Below are positions 37,124 to 46,289 of a stretch of 64,000 nt of DNA, one piece after another (the stretch's first letter is position 1; the number at the start of each line of letters is the position of its first letter). The notes under the pieces are model-generated. The model saw only the letters and a program-made list of their open reading frames with translations, was not told the DNA's origin and made no database searches. This DNA is from Mesorhizobium liriopis (GTDB lineage: Bacteria > Pseudomonadota > Alphaproteobacteria > Rhizobiales > Rhizobiaceae): the NCBI RefSeq assembly GCF_024053505.1, contig NZ_JAMXQS010000001.1, positions 248,001 through 312,000 of the forward strand, read 5' to 3'. The translations under genes were made by a program, and so were the position numbers.

Positions 37124-38497
37124 TCAGTAGGCGTATTCGAGGAAGACAGGCTCGATCGAGCCGCCCCAGCGGGTGTTGAAAGCGGTCAGCATTTCTTCGG
37201 CCGAGGTCGAGTTGCGCGCGACGACTTCTTCCAGCGTTCCGAGGAAATGGGTCTCGTCATAGCCATCGCCATTGAGCCTCGCGCGGCTGGCGAGGCCGGC
37301 TTTCGAGATTGCCAGAACCTCGCGTGCAATTTCGCGCAGGGACTGTCCGCGATGCGTGGCGCCGATGCCTTGGGCGGGCACCGCATCGCGCATCGCCTGC
37401 ACTTCCTCGAACGTCCAGTCGCGCGTCAGCGTTTCGGCGGCGTCGAGCGCTTCGGCATCATAGAGCAGGCCCACCCAGAAGGCGGGCAGGGCGCAGATGC
37501 GCCGCCAAGGTCCGCCATCCGCGCCGCGCATTTCAAGGAAACGCTTGAGGCGCACATCAGGGAAGAGCGTGGAAAGGTGGTTCGTCCAATCTCCCATGTT
37601 CGGCAAGCCATCCGGGATTTCGTTACGCAGCTCACCCTCCATGAACTGGCGGAAGGTCCAGCGCGTGAGGTCGTGGTAGCGGCCCTCGCGGATCGAGAAA
37701 TACATCGGCACGTCGAGAGCCCACTCGACATAATCGGCGTAGCCGAAGCTGTCGGAAAAACAGATGGGCAACAGGCCCGAGCGTTGATTGTCGGTGTCGC
37801 GCCAGATCTCACCGCGCCATGACTGCAGCCCGTTCGGCTTGCCGTCGGTGAAGGGCGAGTTGGCGAAAAGTGCGGTCGCGAGGGGCTGGAGCTTGAGGCC
37901 GACCTGCATCTTGCGGCGCATGTCGGTTTCGGATGCGAAGTCGAGATTCACCTGGATCGTGCAGGTGCGATACATCATGTCCAAACCCTGGCTACCGACT
38001 TTGGGCATGTACCGGGTCATGATGTCGTAGCGCGATTTCGGCATGCGCGGCGTCTGCGCAAGCGTCCATTTCGGGCTGCCGCCGAGGCCTAGGAACCGGA
38101 TGCCGAGCGGTTCGGCGATCTCGCGCAGCTGCGCCAGGTGCGCGTTGCTCTCGCGGCAGGTCTGATGGATCGTTTCCAATGGCGCGCCAGATAATTCGAA
38201 CTGTCCGCCGGGCTCGAGCGAGATGGCCCCCTGGCCGGTCGGCTCGACCAAACCGATGATGCGGCCTTCGTCGAGGATCGGCTCCCAGCCGAGCATCCTC
38301 TGCATGCCTTCGAGAAGCGTGCGGATCGAGCGTTCGCCCTCGTAAGGCACCGGCGCGTGACCATCGGTGAAGAAGGGGAATTTCTCGTGCTCGGTGCCGA
38401 TGCGCCAATCGCTGTCGGGCTTCTCGCCTTTGGCGAGATAAGCGATCAGCTCATCGACGGTTTCGACGGGCCGGGAATCGGTCGTGTCGCGCGCCAT
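37124..38497 (-). CDS. gshA: Glutamate-cysteine ligase, plant/rhizobial type
   Basis: 457 residues (GCS2/EgtA class). Elements are WRIGTEHEKFPFF (ATP/glutamate site), YEGERSIRTLLEGMQ, ISLEPGGQFELSGAPLETIHQTC, MYRTCTIQVNLDFASETDMRRK and LQSWRGEIWRDTDNQR. This catalyses the first step of glutathione synthesis, joining glutamate and cysteine with ATP in the cytosol. This class is typical of alphaproteobacteria and plants. gshB is not in the window. rsmE lies 95 bp upstream on the same strand. Confidence 0.95.
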   Translation of the reverse strand: MARDTTDSRPVETVDELIAYLAKGEKPDSDWRIGTEHEKFPFFTDGHAPVPYEGERSIRTLLEGMQRMLGWEPILDEGRIIGLVEPTGQGAISLEPGGQFELSGAPLETIHQTCRESNAHLAQLREIAEPLGIRFLGLGGSPKWTLAQTPRMPKSRYDIMTRYMPKVGSQGLDMMYRTCTIQVNLDFASETDMRRKMQVGLKLQPLATALFANSPFTDGKPNGLQSWRGEIWRDTDNQRSGLLPICFSDSFGYADYVEWALDVPMYFSIREGRYHDLTRWTFRQFMEGELRNEIPDGLPNMGDWTNHLSTLFPDVRLKRFLEMRGADGGPWRRICALPAFWVGLLYDAEALDAAETLTRDWTFEEVQAMRDAVPAQGIGATHRGQSLREIAREVLAISKAGLASRARLNGDGYDETHFLGTLEEVVARNSTSAEEMLTAFNTRWGGSIEPVFLEYAY

Positions 38498-38592
38498 AGG
38501 GAAAGAAGTCTCCGGCCAGTTGCGTGAGCGTGATGGACGATTGCCTGTTGAGCGGGCAAGCGAAAAATCCTTGAGGCGGGATCAAAGACGGT

Positions 38593-39330
38593 TCAACGCC
38601 AATCGCCGAGCGTCGCCTGCACCAAAGCGAGCGCCGCGACCGCCGCCGTATCCGCGCGCAGAATGCGGGGACCGAGCGGGATGGCCGTCACGAAGGGAAG
38701 GGCACGCAGCCGCTGCCGCTCGGCGTCCGAAAAGCCGCCTTCGGGGCCGACGAGGAGCGCGACTGGGCTAGGACCGAGCGCTTGGAGTGCGGCGAGGGGG
38801 CCATCACCGGGTGCATCCTCGTCGCAGAAGACGAGGCGGCGCGAGGCGTCCCAGCCATCGAGCAGCGCATCGAGCTTCACTGCATCCTCGATGGCCGGCA
38901 CGGCCAGAACGCCGCATTGCTCGGCGGCTTCGACCGCATTGGCCTGCATCTTGTCGCGGCGGGGTGCGGCGCCTTGCGTGTGCTGGGTCATCACGGGCTG
39001 TATGGTGCCGGCACCCATTTCAACAGCCTTCTGCACGAGATAGTCGAGCCGCCCGACCTTGAGGGGCGCGAAGCAGAACAGCAGTGGGCTTGGGTCGGGC
39101 TGAGGCCGGGTTTGTTCCACCGCCGTCAGCGTGACGAGTTTTTTCGACGCGTGACCGAGGCGCGCGCGCCACTCGCCATCGACACCGTTGAAAACCAGAA
39201 CCTCGGCGCCTTCCACCATGCGCAGGACGTGGAGGAGGTAGTGGGTTTGAGCCGTGTCGGGCGTGACCGTCGCCCCTTCGCTCAGGGGAACTTTCACGAA
39301 CAGACGTTGCATTCTGTAATTCGCACGCAT
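38593..39330 (-). CDS. rsmE: 16S rRNA (uracil-1498-N3)-methyltransferase
   Basis: 245 residues of the SPOUT class. The PUA-like N-terminus is [16 protein letters not shown], then [35 protein letters not shown] (SAM-binding knot) and [20 protein letters not shown] (knot end). I used [11 protein letters not shown] at 39330, which matches the usual rhizobial start; the ORF continues 21 codons upstream. Confidence 0.95.
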   Translation of the reverse strand: MRANYRMQRLFVKVPLSEGATVTPDTAQTHYLLHVLRMVEGAEVLVFNGVDGEWRARLGHASKKLVTLTAVEQTRPQPDPSPLLFCFAPLKVGRLDYLVQKAVEMGAGTIQPVMTQHTQGAAPRRDKMQANAVEAAEQCGVLAVPAIEDAVKLDALLDGWDASRRLVFCDEDAPGDGPLAALQALGPSPVALLVGPEGGFSDAERQRLRALPFVTAIPLGPRILRADTAAVAALALVQATLGDWR

Positions 39331-39437
39331 GCCGTTCGGCATCGGCGGAACGGCGCGCAAGGTCAAGCGCCAGATGGGGTCTTTGCGCAGCATTCAATCA
39401 CGCATAGGAGAAGCGAAGCGGAACGAAAGAGGCCATC

Positions 39438-40136
39438 ATGAGGCGCGTGCTGGTGATCCAGAATTATGGGGGCACGGGTCTCGGCCAGCTCGGCGATGCG
39501 CTGGCCGAGCGCGGCATCGAGGCGGATATCCGGCGCGCCTATGCCGGTGAGGCATTTCCCGACACGCTGGAGCATGATGGGCTGATCATCTTGGGCGGCG
39601 GGCAGAACGCGCTGGATGACGAGGGCAGCCCCTATTTCCCGAGACTCCTCAAGCTCGCGAAGGAGGCGGCCCATGCCGGACGCCCTGTGCTCGGCATCTG
39701 TCTTGGTGCGCAGCTTCTGGCGCGGGCACTCGGTTCCGAAAATCTCATGGGCAAAACGAGCGAGTTCGGCTGGTGCGCGGTGCGGCTCACGCCCGAGGGT
39801 GCCGAAGACCCGGTGCTCGGGCAATTGCCCGGCGAATTCCCGATCTTCGAATGGCACGATGATACCTTTATCCTGCCGCGCGGTGCGTCACGGCTGGCCG
39901 GCAATGACGCGACACACAATCAGGCCTTTCGCTTCGGTACGGCGGCCTACGGCATCCAGTTCCATTTCGAGGCCGACCGCAAGCTCGTGCGCGAGTGGAG
40001 CTCGGCTTTTGCGGACGTGATCGAGAGAAAACAGTCGGGCTGGGAGGCGCGTCAGGAGAGCGAGGCGAAACGCCTAAGTGCGCAGGCGGACGAGGCCGGG
40101 CGGATCATCTCCCATGCCTGGATCGATCTCCTCTAG
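39438..40136 (+). CDS. Class I glutamine amidotransferase-like protein
   Basis: 232 residues. The catalytic nucleophile is in RPVLGICLGAQLLARALG (Cys in GICLG), with the His/Glu dyad in YGIQFHFEADR. The N-terminal IILGGGQNALDDE is the oxyanion strand. The family resembles GMP synthase amidotransferase subunits used as stand-alone enzymes (YfeJ/GuaA-like) or gamma-glutamyl peptidases. It is close to the glutathione gene gshA on the other strand, but no direct link can be shown. Confidence 0.88.
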   Translation: MRRVLVIQNYGGTGLGQLGDALAERGIEADIRRAYAGEAFPDTLEHDGLIILGGGQNALDDEGSPYFPRLLKLAKEAAHAGRPVLGICLGAQLLARALGSENLMGKTSEFGWCAVRLTPEGAEDPVLGQLPGEFPIFEWHDDTFILPRGASRLAGNDATHNQAFRFGTAAYGIQFHFEADRKLVREWSSAFADVIERKQSGWEARQESEAKRLSAQADEAGRIISHAWIDLL

Positions 40137-40354
40137 TCCACCGCCCGAAGCTCTGTGGCAATTTTGATACGGCCGCCGAGTATCAACAGCTCGGTGCCCC
40201 GGATCGGCTGGTTTTGGCCCATTTCCATCCATAGAAGCCCGCCTCGCGACGGAACAGGCCTTTGCCTGCCACGTTGTTTCGTCCGAGTTCGCAACTCAAT
40301 CGTAACCGCGTCCGTGGCTTATAGGGCCACCCAACAAAGCTTGGAATTTTTCCC

Positions 40355-40483
40355 GTGAAAGCCGCTCTTCTTTCCATCGCCATGCTCTCCGCCATCGCTG
40401 TCTGGGGTGCCGGCATCTATGCAGCGGATGCGTCCACCAACCACGCGGTGGTCGATGGCTACGGCGTTTCGGCCTCCCGCTAA
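40355..40483 (+). CDS. Small 42-residue single-helix protein
   Basis: GTG start, TAA at 40481. The product is hydrophobic over residues 3-24 (AALLSIAMLSAIAVWGAGIY), then a short polar tail (AADASTNHAVVDGYG). It could be a small membrane protein or a secreted peptide with a signal sequence. GGAA at 40344 is a possible ribosome binding site. Codon use matches the neighbours. Its stop overlaps the stop of the convergent phosphatase by 4 bp. Not recognised in any family. Confidence 0.5.
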   Translation: MKAALLSIAMLSAIAVWGAGIYAADASTNHAVVDGYGVSASR

Positions 40484-41226
40484 GACACGCCGATCAGCTG
40501 CTTTGCCGCGCCCTCGATTCGGAGGGCGCTCAGGCGGCCGGTCATGAAGGCGCCCGTATCGAGGTTGACCCTGTTGGGTCTGATATCGGGCGCTCGCACA
40601 GGCGTATGGCCGTGCACCACCAGCTTCGGATGAAGCGGTTCCCAATCCAGAAACACATCCCTGATCCAGACGAGATCGTCCTGTTGCTGCCTGTCGAGCG
40701 GGCGGCCGGGCCTGATACCGGCATGACAGAAGAAGATGTCGCCGAAGCTCGCATGGAAGGGGAGTTGAAGCAGGAAGTCGAGATGTGCCTGGGGCACCGC
40801 GCGGACGAGTTCCGCGTGGCCTTGGATCAACGCGCGGTCGTCGTTGAAATTCAACTCGATGCCATATGAGCGAGCCGTCTCCTCGCCACCATACCGGGCG
40901 AAGAGGCCATAGGCATCCGGGCTGCCGAGAAAATCCAGAAAGCCGACATCGTGATTGCCGCCCAGCGCCAGCACGCGGCTGTCCTGCTTTTGCGCTTCGG
41001 TTATGAGATCGAGCACGCCTTTCGAGTCCGGGCCACGATCGACGTAATCGCCCAGATGAATGACGCGCCAGTCATCCGGTCTGTCTGCTTCGATCTCGCC
41101 GAAGATCCGGTCGTGCATGGCAGCCAGAAGGTCGCGGCAACCATGGACGTCGCCGATTGCGTAAAGGCGCATGCCATCGGGTGCGCTTGCCATCTCGAAA
41201 GAGAAGCCGGGTGTTTCGCATGGCAT
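40480..41226 (-). CDS. Calcineurin-like metallophosphoesterase (PrpA/ApaH-like)
   Basis: 248 residues. The PPP-type metal motifs are complete: RLYAIGDVHGCRDLL, VIHLGDYVDRGPDS, LALGGNHDVGFL, FFCHAGIRPGRP and KLVVHGHTPVRAP. It resembles bacterial Ser/Thr phosphatases and diadenosine tetraphosphatases; the substrate is unknown. The start at 41226 has a GGAGG just upstream; a longer frame overlaps the neighbouring folD paralog. Confidence 0.93.
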   Translation of the reverse strand: MPCETPGFSFEMASAPDGMRLYAIGDVHGCRDLLAAMHDRIFGEIEADRPDDWRVIHLGDYVDRGPDSKGVLDLITEAQKQDSRVLALGGNHDVGFLDFLGSPDAYGLFARYGGEETARSYGIELNFNDDRALIQGHAELVRAVPQAHLDFLLQLPFHASFGDIFFCHAGIRPGRPLDRQQQDDLVWIRDVFLDWEPLHPKLVVHGHTPVRAPDIRPNRVNLDTGAFMTGRLSALRIEGAAKQLIGVS

Positions 41227-41312
41227 GGGCACCCTCCGATTCGCGCTGGAATCAGCTTGTGCGTATGGGTTCGCCCGAGGCGGCGCAAGCCGGTTGCGGC
41301 TGTGCCCGGTGT

Positions 41313-42242
41313 CTAGCCGACCTTCGTTGCGAATGCGGAGGTGTAGAGCTCCTGTTGCCGCTTCAGTGCCACCATCGTGTTGCGCATCAGGATCGAGACC
41401 GTCACCGGCCCGACGCCGCCCGGAACCGGAGTGATCCACGAGGCGACGTCCTTGACGCTGTCGCTGTCGACATCGCCGACGACACGCTCTTGGCCGTCCG
41501 GGCCGATCTCCGAATTGATGCCGATATCGATCACGGCGGCACCAGGCTTCACCATATCCGCCTTGATGAAGCGCGGCTTGCCGACCGCCACGAACAAGGC
41601 ATCCGCACGGCGCGCATGGGCGGCCACCGAGCGCGTCATGTGGTGACAGACGGTTACCGTCGCCCCTTCACTCATCAGCAGAAAGGCGATGGGCTTGCCG
41701 ACGATCTCGGAATGGCCGACCACGACGGCTTCGAGGCCTTTGAGGTTCAACCCCGTACTTTTCAGCATCTCGACGGAAGCCGCCGCCGTGCAGGGGGCGA
41801 GGTCGAGCTGGTTGTAGACGATGTTGCCGATCGAGGCCGGGTGCATGCCTTCCACATCCTTGAGCGGATGGATCGCGGCCTGCATGGCCTTCACGTTGAT
41901 CTCGCGGGGCAGGGGACGCTGGATGATAATGCCGGTCACGCGCGGATCGGCATTCATGCCCTGGATCGCGGCTTCCAGTTCGCGCTGCGTGGTGTCGGCC
42001 GGCAGACGTCGCTCGTCAAAGGCGATGCCGCAGGATTCCGCCTTGCGCCTCTGGTTGCGCACATAAACATCGACCGCGGCGACTTCGCCCACGGTGATGG
42101 AGACGAGACGGGGCGGGAAACCGTCCTCGGTTGCCTTGGCTACGGCTTCGCGGACCTCGGCCAGAATGCCTTCCGCGATCGGACCGCCGCGCAGGAAACG
42201 ATTATCGGTGGCACTGACCAGGGGCGAGCTTTGATGTTGCAT
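41313..42242 (-). CDS. Divergent second FolD paralog with altered catalytic residues
   Basis: 309 residues with all FolD domains ([12 protein letters not shown] at the end, the Rossmann segment VVVGHSEIVGKPIAF). However, the catalytic Lys of the YxxxK motif is Gln (YVRNQRRKA, Y60/Q64), and the Asp of DVDG is Glu (KDVEGMH, E131). Q108 is kept (IIIQRPLP). In characterised FolD-type enzymes Lys to Gln at this place removes cyclohydrolase while dehydrogenase survives. The protein is far from the first FolD in sequence and may be a monofunctional dehydrogenase or serve a special one-carbon route. Confidence 0.88.
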   Translation of the reverse strand: MQHQSSPLVSATDNRFLRGGPIAEGILAEVREAVAKATEDGFPPRLVSITVGEVAAVDVYVRNQRRKAESCGIAFDERRLPADTTQRELEAAIQGMNADPRVTGIIIQRPLPREINVKAMQAAIHPLKDVEGMHPASIGNIVYNQLDLAPCTAAASVEMLKSTGLNLKGLEAVVVGHSEIVGKPIAFLLMSEGATVTVCHHMTRSVAAHARRADALFVAVGKPRFIKADMVKPGAAVIDIGINSEIGPDGQERVVGDVDSDSVKDVASWITPVPGGVGPVTVSILMRNTMVALKRQQELYTSAFATKVG

Positions 42243-42265
42243 GCGCCTGCATAACCCAGACCAAC

Positions 42266-42303
42266 GAAAAAGGGCAGCGCGATTGCGAACCGCGCTGCCC
42301 TTT
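42266..42303 (-). terminator. Intrinsic terminator of the L,D-transpeptidase gene
   Basis: On the minus strand AAAGGGCAGCGCG-loop-CGCGCTGCCCTTT has a 13-bp stem followed by TTTTTCG. It lies between the transpeptidase stop (42342) and the downstream folD paralog start (42242), on the transpeptidase side. Confidence 0.92.
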
Positions 42304-42341
42304 GCTGCGACCACGCGCCCCTCCGCGCCGGCCGGCGAAAC

Positions 42342-43097
42342 TCACATCACGACGACGGTGGCGCCGACCGGCACGCGCTCGTAGAGATCGGTCACATCCT
42401 CGTTGCGCATACGAATGCAGCCCGACGATACCGCGCCGCCGATGGTCCAGGGCTGATTGGTGCCGTGGATGCGGTAGAGGGTCGAGCCGAGATAGAGCGC
42501 ACGGGCGCCGAGCGGATTTTCGGGACCGCCCGCGAGGTAGGTCGGCAGATATTTGCCCTTGGCCTTCTCACGCGCGATCATCTGCGCCGGCGGACGCCAG
42601 TCGGGCCATTCCTGCTTGCGTGTCACCTTGTGCGTGCCGGCCCATTCGAAGCCAGGCTTGCCGGTGCCCACGCCATAGCGCCGCGCGGTCCCGCCTGAGC
42701 CCACGAGATAGAGAAAGTTCTGCCGCGTATCGATCACCACCGTGCCCGGCGATTCCGAGCCGGAATAGGCGACCTCCTGCGGCAGGAAGATCGGATTCAT
42801 CTCGCGCCGCACCTTCTGCTTGGCGGGACGCGTCACGGCGGCTGGTGTCACATCCGGCTCGACGCGCACGCCTTCGTTGCGCATCACGCGACGGGGAAGG
42901 CGCTGATTGGCCGGCACTTCGCGCATCACGCGGCGCTGAACGCGTGCGGGCTGTTCGCCCAGCTGCATCACCCAAGGTGCCGAAAGGTCGGGGCTGACCA
43001 TGACCGGCGGCCGTTCGCGATAGCGGTCGCTGGCCTGTGCCGGCATGGCCGTCAGCGCGGTGGCTGCGGAAAGTGCGAGAACGAAGATTGGTCTCAT
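42342..43097 (-). CDS. L,D-transpeptidase (YkuD domain), exported
   Basis: 251 residues. A signal peptide is present (MRPIFVLALSAATALTAMPAQA). After a basic Pro/Arg-rich linker the YkuD domain spans about 125-251. IVIDTRQNFLYLV-like and YRIHGTNQPW lead to SSGCIRMRNEDVTDLYERV, with catalytic Cys in SxGCIRM and the His upstream. It would cross-link peptidoglycan 3-3 or attach outer-membrane proteins in the periplasm. The start at 43097 is the signal-peptide ATG; a 9-residue longer frame is less likely. Confidence 0.94.
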   Translation of the reverse strand: MRPIFVLALSAATALTAMPAQASDRYRERPPVMVSPDLSAPWVMQLGEQPARVQRRVMREVPANQRLPRRVMRNEGVRVEPDVTPAAVTRPAKQKVRREMNPIFLPQEVAYSGSESPGTVVIDTRQNFLYLVGSGGTARRYGVGTGKPGFEWAGTHKVTRKQEWPDWRPPAQMIAREKAKGKYLPTYLAGGPENPLGARALYLGSTLYRIHGTNQPWTIGGAVSSGCIRMRNEDVTDLYERVPVGATVVVM

Positions 43098-43271
43098 GGG
43101 GCGCGGAAACTCTCGAACACACAATCGAATATGGCAGCCACGTTCCGCTCATCTCCCAACCAATTGGTGAATCCCGAACGGTCCAGCGCCAAACCGGGAT
43201 GGAAACCATTTGGTACGGTTACCGCCCCGTCTCCGCGCGTGGTAAAGGCCCGCTTAAACGGAGGTTCGGGA

Positions 43272-43901
43272 ATGGAAGAAGGGCTGATCGCAGGCGAGGA
43301 CGGGCGCATCCGCTGCTTCTGGCCTGGCAGGCTGCCGGACTATCTGCGTTACCACGACGAGGAATGGGGCCGCCCCGTGACAGATGACAAGCGGCTCTTC
43401 GAGAAGGTCTGCCTCGAAGGCTTCCAGTCGGGGCTGTCCTGGCTCACGATCCTGCGCAAGCAGGAGAACTTCCGACGCGCCTTTGCCGACTTCGATTTTC
43501 ACGTCGTCGCGCAATTCGGACAGGAGGATGTCGAGCGGCTGGTGCTGGATGCGGGGATCATCCGCCATCGCGGCAAGATCGTCTCGGTCATCAACAACGC
43601 CCGGCGCGCCATCGAACTGGTGCAGGAGGTGGGTTCGCTCGCTGCCTTCTTCTGGCGCTTCGAGCCGAAGCCGGAAGAGCGGCAGGCGCGGATCGATCTG
43701 AGCTACTATCGCGCCAATCCGACCGTGGCGGCCTCGCACGCGCTTTCCAAGGCTCTCAAGAAACGCGGCTGGACCTTTGTCGGGCCGACCACGGTCTATG
43801 CGTTGATGCAGGCGATGGGGATGGTGAACGACCACCTCGAAGGCTGCTTCTGCCGGCAAGAGGTGGAAAAGGAAAGGGCCGCTCTGAGGCGGCCCGCTTG
43901 A
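43272..43901 (+). CDS. tag: 3-methyladenine DNA glycosylase I
   Basis: 209 residues. RIRCFWPGRLPDYLRYHDEEWGRPV holds the first Zn ligands (Cys, His), EGFQSGLSWLTILRKQENFR and LVLDAGIIRHRGKIVSVINNAR form the helix-hairpin-helix glycosylase core, and MVNDHLEGCFCR holds the last ligands. It removes N3-methyladenine from DNA. The ATG at 43272 has GGAGG 9 bp upstream; the earlier in-frame ATG at 43131 overlaps the transpeptidase promoter and is unlikely. Confidence 0.96.
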   Translation: MEEGLIAGEDGRIRCFWPGRLPDYLRYHDEEWGRPVTDDKRLFEKVCLEGFQSGLSWLTILRKQENFRRAFADFDFHVVAQFGQEDVERLVLDAGIIRHRGKIVSVINNARRAIELVQEVGSLAAFFWRFEPKPEERQARIDLSYYRANPTVAASHALSKALKKRGWTFVGPTTVYALMQAMGMVNDHLEGCFCRQEVEKERAALRRPA

Positions 43902-43915
43902 ACAATGATCGATGT

Positions 43916-44335
43916 CTAGCGCTTGACGTAGAGGCCGTCGCGGGCCGGCGTGGCCCGCTCGCCGCCCATGTGCCAGATCAGTCCATTCGCACCGCGCTCG
44001 AGCACAAGGCCGGAGAATTCGGTACGGTCCAGCACCGGCGTATCCGCGACCTTGGTCGCACCCGTCGGCATCAGGGTCACGGCGTTGCCGTCGACCGTCC
44101 AGCAGCCGTTGCCGCGCTGCGCGACGGCGCCGTAGGACAAGCGGTAATCGAAGGTGCCGTCGCGCTTCAACGTGACCCGCGAGCCGACATTCATCACGCC
44201 TTGCAGATCGTAACGACCGGCAAGCGCCGGATCGCCAGCGACGCAAGACCCTTGCGTCACCGCCCCGGAGGTCGCAGCCCCCAGCAGAAGGAGGCTGCCA
44301 GCCAGCCCCCCGATGGTCAAAACCGAACCCCGCAT
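43916..44335 (-). CDS. Secreted hypothetical protein, NlpE/lipocalin-like
   Basis: 139 residues with a signal peptide (GGLAGSLLLLGAATSGA). The mature part has ALAGRYDLQGVMNVGSRVTLKRDGTFDYRLSYG and GCWTVDGNAVTLMP, alternating strands and a Cys pair (C31, C78) that may form a disulfide, like small NlpE or lipocalin-like beta-barrels. No lipobox Cys is present at the cut site. The role is unknown. It faces tag, stop to stop, with 14 bp between. Confidence 0.6.
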   Translation of the reverse strand: MRGSVLTIGGLAGSLLLLGAATSGAVTQGSCVAGDPALAGRYDLQGVMNVGSRVTLKRDGTFDYRLSYGAVAQRGNGCWTVDGNAVTLMPTGATKVADTPVLDRTEFSGLVLERGANGLIWHMGGERATPARDGLYVKR

Positions 44336-44362
44336 ACTGAAAATCCCGAAACCCTGAAAAAG

Positions 44363-44488
44363 CTAATGTGAAAGTGTAGCCACGAAAGCGAGCACCACCA
44401 CGGCCATCGGCGCCATCGCGCCAAAGGCTGCGGCAAGAAGCTTTCCTGCGCCTTGTAGTTCCTGAGATTCACCAACTCGTGTACGCAT
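44363..44488 (-). CDS. Small 41-residue single-pass membrane protein
   Basis: ATG at 44488, TAG at 44363. The N-terminal part is polar ([18 protein letters not shown]) and the C-terminal part hydrophobic ([20 protein letters not shown]), an N-in membrane helix with a short end. A GAAGG lies just upstream but with short spacing. It sits in the gap before hisS and could share the neighbouring promoter. Not recognised in any family. Confidence 0.45.
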   Translation of the reverse strand: MRTRVGESQELQGAGKLLAAAFGAMAPMAVVVLAFVATLSH

Positions 44489-44696
44489 AGCCTTCACGCT
44501 TTCTTACGCGCCGATATCTGCAATCTTTGTTTCCGCCCGATGCCGGGCAGGCGAGGCGAGTGAAACAGGCGTGGCAACAGACCCTTCCGGCCTTGCCCAG
44601 CGGCCAAGCCATCGGCTAGAGCAAGCCCCGCGAAAAGCTGTCAGCCCCGTTTCCCGTCCTCGGGGCGAATATCAAGAACAAGAAGCAGGCCAATCC

Positions 44697-46289
44697 ATGA
44701 CCGAACGGCGCGAAAAGATGAAGGCGCGGCTGCCACGCGGCTTTGTCGACCGCACGCCCGCCGACCTGCGTGCCACCGCCCGCATGACCGAGACGATCCG
44801 CGAGGTCTATGAGCGCTACGGTTTCGAGCCCGTCGAAACCCCGCTGGTCGAATACACCGATGCGCTCGGCAAGTTCCTGCCCGATCAGGACCGCCCGAAC
44901 GAGGGTGTCTTCTCGTTTCAGGACGATGACGAACAGTGGCTGTCACTGCGCTACGACCTGACCGCACCGCTCGCGCGCTATGTGGCGGAAAACTGGGAGC
45001 GCCTGCCCAAGCCCTATCGCTCGTACCGCGCCGGCTGGGTGTTCCGCAACGAAAAGCCCGGCCCAGGCCGCTTCCGCCAGTTCATGCAGTTCGACGCCGA
45101 CACGGTGGGTACGCCGGGTGTGGCCGCCGATGCCGAGATGGCGATGATGATGGCCGACGTGATGGAGGCGCTCGGGATCAAGCGCGGCGATTACGTGATC
45201 CGCGTCAACAACCGTAAGGTGCTGGACGGCGTTCTGGAAGCAATCAGGCTTGGCGGCGAGGAGAACGCACCGCGCCGACTCACTGTGCTCCGAGCAATGG
45301 ATAAGCTCGATAAATTCGGGCCTCTCGGCGTTCGAGAACTGCTAGGTGAAGGGCGTCGGGACGAGAGCGGCGATTTCACGAAGGGCGCACAACTTACACC
45401 TAGCGCTAATAACGCTGTGGTATCATCAATCACACTATTTAAGCCGTGGTTTTTTGAGAGTGAACAGCGTTTAAAGCGAGCTCATCGCTTCTTCTACAAA
45501 GGGTGGCGTAAGCCTTTTTCAGTAGATGTGTATAGAAAATATCTTCTTGAAATATTGAACGCGGAACAATTGCCTTCCATTGCCGAAGAAGGATTGAGGG
45601 AACTCGAAGCTATCAGGAAAATGGTTCGTGATGCGGGCTATGGAACCGATCGCATCCGCATCGACCCATCCGTCGTCCGCGGCCTCGAATATTACACGGG
45701 CCCCGTTTACGAAGCCGAACTGACCTTCCCCGTTACCAACGAAGACGGCGAGATCGTGCGCTTCGGCTCTGTCGGCGGCGGCGGTCGTTATGATGGTCTC
45801 GTTTCGCGCTTTCGCGGCGAGCCTGTGCCGGCGACGGGCTTCTCCATCGGCGTCTCGCGGCTGATGACCGCGCTGAAGAACCTCGGCAAACTAACGGACT
45901 CTGACTCCGTGGGTCCGGTCGTCGTGCTCGCCATGGACAAGGACACCGAAAGCCTCGGCCGCACCCAGCGCATGGCGACCGCGCTGCGCGATGCCGGCAT
46001 CAAGGCCGAGATGTATCTGGGCGGCGCGGGCATGAAGGCGCAGATGAAATATGCCGACCGCCGCAACGCGCCTTGCGTCGTGATCCAGGGCGCCGATGAG
46101 CGCGCGGCCGGCACGGTGCAGGTCAAGAACCTGATCGAAGGCAAGCGCCTGTCCGAAAACATCACCGACAATACCGAATGGCGCGAAAGCCGCCCCGCGC
46201 AGGAAACGGTGCCAGAGGCCGAGATGGTCGCCACCGTGCGCCGCGTGCTCGGTGCGCAGAAGGCGGACCGCGAGAGGGGCGCCCGTTGA
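44697..46289 (+). CDS. hisS: Histidine-tRNA ligase with an A+T-rich internal segment
   Basis: 530 residues, longer than most bacterial HisRS. Motif 2 ([29 protein letters not shown]) and the HisA region ([17 protein letters not shown]) mark the alphaproteobacterial eukaryote-like type, which fits the tRNA-His without G-1. From about 45270 to 45645 the base composition falls to about 40% G+C (23/60 at 45421-45480, 24/60 at 45481-45540), against about two-thirds G+C elsewhere. There the protein carries a Phe/Trp/Lys-rich stretch ([20 protein letters not shown]) in an otherwise gap-free frame. This suggests a recombined or inserted segment of about 25-30 extra residues. The start is the ATG at 44697; a longer frame has no site. 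Confidence 0.95.
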   Translation: MTERREKMKARLPRGFVDRTPADLRATARMTETIREVYERYGFEPVETPLVEYTDALGKFLPDQDRPNEGVFSFQDDDEQWLSLRYDLTAPLARYVAENWERLPKPYRSYRAGWVFRNEKPGPGRFRQFMQFDADTVGTPGVAADAEMAMMMADVMEALGIKRGDYVIRVNNRKVLDGVLEAIRLGGEENAPRRLTVLRAMDKLDKFGPLGVRELLGEGRRDESGDFTKGAQLTPSANNAVVSSITLFKPWFFESEQRLKRAHRFFYKGWRKPFSVDVYRKYLLEILNAEQLPSIAEEGLRELEAIRKMVRDAGYGTDRIRIDPSVVRGLEYYTGPVYEAELTFPVTNEDGEIVRFGSVGGGGRYDGLVSRFRGEPVPATGFSIGVSRLMTALKNLGKLTDSDSVGPVVVLAMDKDTESLGRTQRMATALRDAGIKAEMYLGGAGMKAQMKYADRRNAPCVVIQGADERAAGTVQVKNLIEGKRLSENITDNTEWRESRPAQETVPEAEMVATVRRVLGAQKADRERGAR

